Shown in pieces: positions 5,499 through 8,494 of a DNA stretch of 8,494 nucleotides (positions are counted from its first letter, which is position 1; every line of letters begins with the position of its first letter). The translations under genes were made by a program, and so were the position numbers. Origin of the DNA: Ruminococcus flavefaciens (GTDB lineage Bacteria > Bacillota_A > Clostridia > Oscillospirales > Ruminococcaceae); the NCBI GenBank assembly GCA_004556875.1, contig SFFP01000137.1, positions 1-8,494 of the forward strand, written 5' to 3'. The notes beneath the pieces are model-generated. The model saw only the letters and a program-made list of their open reading frames with translations. It ran no database searches and was not told where the DNA came from.

Positions 5499-6977
5499 TT
5501 ATGATGATTTTACTCTCAGTTTATTAGTGTTCCCTTCACCAGCGATTTTTTCAATGACATTATCGCTAAGCATATCATCGACTGTATTTGTCAGCTTCTT
5601 TGTTATACCCTTATATCCCATAGCAAATGCGAGCTCTGTCATGGTAAGAGGCACACTTTTCAATGCGTCAATGATCTTTTTTTCATAGGCAGCTTTCTTG
5701 TCAGTTTTCTCACTTTTATCAAGGAAATAACTATGCACAGGAATCGTAACAGAAAGATAGCTTCTGTTATCGTCCATATCGAATGTCAGCAGATCGGAGC
5801 CGTTATTTCGGAGTGCTTTTATTGCATTGGGGAAGCCAGTATTTCTGCCCTCGATAAGTCTCAGCTCTTTCAGAAAATCACCTATCCTGCGGTTGCGGTA
5901 AATTCTCGCACGGATAGAGTAGTTTGCAATGCTTTCATCGGATATGCTTCTGTCGAATCCGGGGAAGCTGGTTATCTCAATACTTTCGGGAGTAATTCTT
6001 ACAGTTATCGGCTCGCTGGTCTGATATGAACGATGATAAACTGCGTTCGAGAGTATTTCCTCAATGGCAGCGTAAGGATAGTTGTATATCTTTACTGCTT
6101 CCGCCTTTGATTTGTCCTTTATGATAACTTCCTTGACGGTGTAGTTTTTGATGTATGCAAGCGCGTCCTTCAACTGTCTCTGTATTGGTCCGGTGAAAAC
6201 TTTCTCGACCATGTTAGTGCCTGTAGGGTCGGGGATATCAACTACCTCGATACGGGCGTGGCGGAAGTATTTTTCAGGCTGTTCCGAGAACATCAGTATG
6301 CCGACATTCAGGGGTTTGATACGCTCGGTCGGACCGGAAACAAGCTGCATATCAGTTGCTATCTCCAATGCTGTCATTTTCTTGGAGCGTTCATACAACG
6401 CACTGCCTATTTCTTTCAGATGATTACGCATAAGACCGATATCCAGATCATCAACCTCAGCAGCGAGGTTCGGACGGTCATCAAATGGAATATCCGTCGA
6501 AATGTAAAACAGCTCCTTTTCTTCCTCGGGGGATGCGATTATGGTACTGCTGAACTTACGGATATAATAATACTTGCTTGACTTGGAAGCTTCCTTGCCA
6601 TAAACGTCCTTGGAAGCCTTGTAGGGACGTCCGTAACCGCCGGATACCCATATCACTATGACATATGCGTCGTGATACAGCACAGGCTCAACAACAGGGT
6701 TATACAGCGGCTCTATGCAGTGACAATAGCCCACAAGCTCTTTCAGTATATTATCTATACGGCTCTGCTCGATGCCCTTCACAGGGAACACGGGTGAGCC
6801 GTCCTTTTCTTCCACGCCAACGATGATGTAACCGCCGCCGAGATTGTCTATATCATTTGCGAAAGCACATATTGAATGTATTATCGCATTGGGATTGAAA
6901 TCGCTCTTGAACTCAATCCTTGTAGATTCAACTATACGCTTGTTTATCAGATCTTCGATATTTACAGGAATTGCCAT
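5499..6977 (-). CDS. AlbA_2/Schlafen-type ATP-binding regulator
   Basis: A 492-residue protein with GGAGG 8 nt before its ATG. Residues about 15-150 form an AlbA_2 (Schlafen-type, putative DNA/RNA-binding) domain with ESTRIEFK at 17-24 and GGGYIIVGV at 47-55. Residues about 290-415 are a GHKL-like ATPase region (HATPase_c_4): the N-box-like YPYAAIEEILSNAVYHR (300-316, Asn311), EITSFPG (334-340), and RNRRIGDFLKELRLIEGRNTGFP (361-383). Residues about 430-490 look like a winged helix (LTMTELAFAMGY). This is the architecture of COG2865, predicted transcriptional regulators; the biochemical role of the family is largely unknown. Its own promoter is covered by CGAGT repeats, so it probably represses itself. 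It is convergent with int. It could be cargo of a neighbouring element, an anti-phage or stress gene, or a host gene. Confidence 0.85.
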   Translation of the reverse strand: MAIPVNIEDLINKRIVESTRIEFKSDFNPNAIIHSICAFANDIDNLGGGYIIVGVEEKDGSPVFPVKGIEQSRIDNILKELVGYCHCIEPLYNPVVEPVLYHDAYVIVIWVSGGYGRPYKASKDVYGKEASKSSKYYYIRKFSSTIIASPEEEKELFYISTDIPFDDRPNLAAEVDDLDIGLMRNHLKEIGSALYERSKKMTALEIATDMQLVSGPTERIKPLNVGILMFSEQPEKYFRHARIEVVDIPDPTGTNMVEKVFTGPIQRQLKDALAYIKNYTVKEVIIKDKSKAEAVKIYNYPYAAIEEILSNAVYHRSYQTSEPITVRITPESIEITSFPGFDRSISDESIANYSIRARIYRNRRIGDFLKELRLIEGRNTGFPNAIKALRNNGSDLLTFDMDDNRSYLSVTIPVHSYFLDKSEKTDKKAAYEKKIIDALKSVPLTMTELAFAMGYKGITKKLTNTVDDMLSDNVIEKIAGEGNTNKLRVKSS

Positions 6978-6993
6978 GCTTACCGCCTCCTTA

Positions 6994-7096
6994 ACTCGAT
7001 ACTATTATACATCTGCAAATCAAATTTGTCAAGTCACTCGACATAATTTTATCGAGTTGCTCGACAAAAATCTGTCGAGTTGTTGTTTTGTCGAGT
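6994..7096. promoter_or_regulatory. CGAGT operator array over the regulator promoter
   Basis: The 8-mer TGTCGAGT or its complement ACTCGACA occurs, with at most one mismatch, at 6994-7001, 7027-7034, 7036-7043, 7050-7057, 7059-7066, 7073-7080 and 7089-7096. Two pairs (7027-7043 and 7050-7066) are inverted repeats with a 1-bp centre, and their start points lie 23 bp apart, as does the 7073 copy from the 7050 copy. One arm contains the -35 box and another lies at the transcription start, which fits repression by a dimer that binds cooperatively. Confidence 0.8.
7004..7032 (-). promoter_or_regulatory. perfect consensus promoter of the AlbA_2 gene
   Basis: On the minus strand TTGACA (7027-7032) and TATAAT (7004-7009) are separated by exactly 17 bp, a full consensus sigma-A promoter. 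The expected start near 6997 leaves a short leader with the GGAGG site. So strong a promoter overlapped by operators points to tight repression that can be lifted. Confidence 0.85.
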
Positions 7097-7170
7097 CGTT
7101 TTGCTATAAACTTAATGACTATAGTATTTAATCACGGTACAAATTAGTGTGCTAAGCGGCATTTAGTTTG

Positions 7171-7995
7171 TTATTTGACAGTCATTTTCTTGAAAACACA
7201 TTTAAAGGTGGAGTTTGATGTGCTAATAACGGCAACCGCGTTATTATCGGGAGATATCATAGCATTTTCAATAATACCGTTATTATTTGTCGATTCTGAA
7301 AGCCTGAGAATCCAGCCGTCTAAAGAGCCGTCGTCAAAAGCCTCTCCCCACGCGAGCAGTTCCTCCGTTGAGTGGTCGTGGGAACCAAGCATGAACCGCA
7401 GACTGATATTGTCGGATTCTTCCTCCGCTTCGCAGAATTCAAACGATATATTAGGGTCAATCGTTTTGACGATTTGCGGCAGAAGCTTCTCTGCGAGCTC
7501 CTCACAATTATCTTCGGCTTCATCGCAAACATCATCCGTTTCGCAGTCAAGGAGCTCCGAGAGATACTCTGCCGAAAAGCTTTTTTCAAGGCACAAATAG
7601 TCGTCGGTGAACCACACATAGCCTGCCGCTTCATCAGTTGATATCTCAGCGAATTCGGCGCCTCCGAAGCACTTGTACTCCATAACTCCATAGTCACTAT
7701 CGACGAGCAGCATACCGTATGAACCGTTGTTCAGCTCGTTTATAGCCGACAGAATATTGTCGACCTTTTTCTCGGGCTGTCCGCTGACAACATCAGAAAA
7801 AACTGCTGTAATTTCATCATAGTCGGATCCAGCCCTGCGTGAAAATAATTTCCATGAGCTCTCGTCAGCGTTCTCTCCATATACGGACTTGATAAACGGA
7901 TCAAGCTCCGCATACAGACGGGATGATGCTTCAACAGCTTTTTCATTGTCAGTGATGATATGAGCGATTAATTTTATAAAAATTCCTTGTGACAT
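7171..7995 (-). CDS. acidic protein of unknown function, 274 aa
   Basis: I do not recognise this protein. It starts MSQGIFIKLIAHIITDNEKA and has AGAGGA 6 nt before ATG. It is strongly acidic, with Asp/Glu clusters especially at residues about 150-195 (LLDCETDDVCDEAEDNCEELAEKLL, then FEFCEAEEESDN). It has no signal peptide, membrane segment or clear catalytic motif. The N-terminal half looks like an alpha/beta cytoplasmic domain (YGMLLVDSDYGVMEYKCFGG), and the C-terminal end is beta-rich (AVAVISTSNSTFKCVFKK). The upstream gene ends 11 nt before this start, and the ribosome binding site abuts its stop, so the two are probably co-transcribed and translationally coupled. No clear terminator is visible between 7097 and 7170. 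Confidence 0.75.
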   Translation of the reverse strand: MSQGIFIKLIAHIITDNEKAVEASSRLYAELDPFIKSVYGENADESSWKLFSRRAGSDYDEITAVFSDVVSGQPEKKVDNILSAINELNNGSYGMLLVDSDYGVMEYKCFGGAEFAEISTDEAAGYVWFTDDYLCLEKSFSAEYLSELLDCETDDVCDEAEDNCEELAEKLLPQIVKTIDPNISFEFCEAEEESDNISLRFMLGSHDHSTEELLAWGEAFDDGSLDGWILRLSESTNNNGIIENAMISPDNNAVAVISTSNSTFKCVFKKMTVK

Positions 7996-8006
7996 AAAGT
8001 ATTCCT

Positions 8007-8494
8007 CTAATCGTTATATAATTCCATTCCATTATAGATAATGGTGAAATGTTTGTTCATTTTTCTCAGCATTCCGACAACACGCTCAACATTTCTTTTT
8101 TGTTCCGCCTGCTGCTTTTTAAGCTGTTCTGCATCAGATGAGAGAATGCGTATCTTTTCGTTACATTCTGCTTCAATACGCGGCTTTTTATTATCAATAC
8201 ACTGTCTGAGCGCATCTGCCTGTCTGCCAAGCTCAACAGCCTGCTCTTCGAGAGCCTTCTTTTGCTTGCCCTTAAAGAAACCGAGTGAAGCCTTCTCGTT
8301 CCTCAGTTGAGTTATCTTGTTTTCAAGCTGCGAGAGTTCGTTTTCTTCCGGAAGTCTCATGTTGTTTCTTATGACTGATATCTCAGCATCTATCTTGCGT
8401 ATTTCCGCCGAGAAGTCTTCTCCGCCGTAAAGCTCGATATCAATATATTCCGGAAACGCATCCTCTGCGACGTACTTAATGTCCAGCGGCATAT
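8007..8494 (-). CDS. coiled-coil protein, partial at right edge
   Basis: At least 161 residues, with the frame open to the window edge, so the 5' end may lie outside; an ATG at 8490-8492 is a candidate start but no upstream sequence is available to test it. Residues about 25-150 are almost entirely helical and charged (IRKIDAEISVIRNNMRL, ENKITQLRNEKA, EQLKKQQAEQKRNVERVVGMLRKM), a long coiled coil broken by SLGFFKGKQKKALEEQ. That LGFF.GK.KK.L hinge recurs in Firmicute coiled-coil proteins, often with an N-terminal zinc ribbon or membrane part; I recognise the motif but not a function. It ends in GMELYND. Its stop is 11 nt before the acidic protein, so they likely work together, perhaps as a complex. 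Confidence 0.7.
   Translation of the reverse strand, partial: MPLDIKYVAEDAFPEYIDIELYGGEDFSAEIRKIDAEISVIRNNMRLPEENELSQLENKITQLRNEKASLGFFKGKQKKALEEQAVELGRQADALRQCIDNKKPRIEAECNEKIRILSSDAEQLKKQQAEQKRNVERVVGMLRKMNKHFTIIYNGMELYND

Noticed and set aside
6994..7096. CRISPR array
   Set aside because: The repeats are only 8 bp, in both orientations and closely packed over a promoter, without uniform spacers; operators explain them better.
7175..7600. Long open frame on the plus strand opposite the acidic gene
   Set aside because: It is Ser-rich low-complexity sequence lying antisense to Asp/Glu-rich codons, with no ribosome binding site; a shadow of the real gene.

Overview
The window looks like accessory DNA from a Clostridia-type Firmicute, most likely a gut or rumen Ruminococcus relative. 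I infer this from strong GGAGG-type ribosome binding sites, consensus sigma-A promoters, moderate GC, and protein families (DUF6076, DUF6809, Tn916-type Xis/Int) that I know mainly from such genomes. No database search was possible, so family names come from sequence recognition alone.

Positions 1-5311 read as one end of a small integrative, mobilizable element that has decayed. From left to right it holds: a leftward DUF6076-type zinc-ribbon protein (80-1057); a gene-poor stretch of about 860 bp rich in hairpins and repeats (1058-1923); the first part of a RepA-like AAA ATPase; then an abrupt switch near 2440 into the C-terminal tail of a MobA-type relaxase in another frame. I interpret this as a deletion that removed the end of repA, the relaxase catalytic domain and anything in between. 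Inside the relaxase tail, in the +1 frame, lies an intact 158-residue coiled-coil protein with one C-terminal membrane helix, arranged like the nested mobB of RSF1010. A DUF6809-like remnant, a small excisionase and a full-length tyrosine integrase with its own strong promoter follow. The element could therefore still recombine, but it cannot encode its own transfer.

After the integrase come an RNA hairpin, two tandem 11-bp repeats that may be integrase arm sites, a leftward terminator, and a 24-bp piece identical in form to the 3' end of a tRNA gene including CCA (5288-5311), which is the probable attachment core. No tRNA body adjoins it, although one should lie on its right side if this were a simple integrated end. 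Related repeat words occur on both sides, so a tandem arrangement of elements, or a circular form, is possible.

Positions 5312-8494 carry three leftward genes. One encodes a 492-residue AlbA_2/Schlafen-type ATP-binding regulator whose perfect consensus promoter is covered by CGAGT-type operator repeats, which suggests autoregulation. Upstream of it is a two-gene unit of unknown function: an acidic 274-residue protein and a coiled-coil protein that runs off the right edge. Whether these three belong to the host or to a neighbouring element is open.
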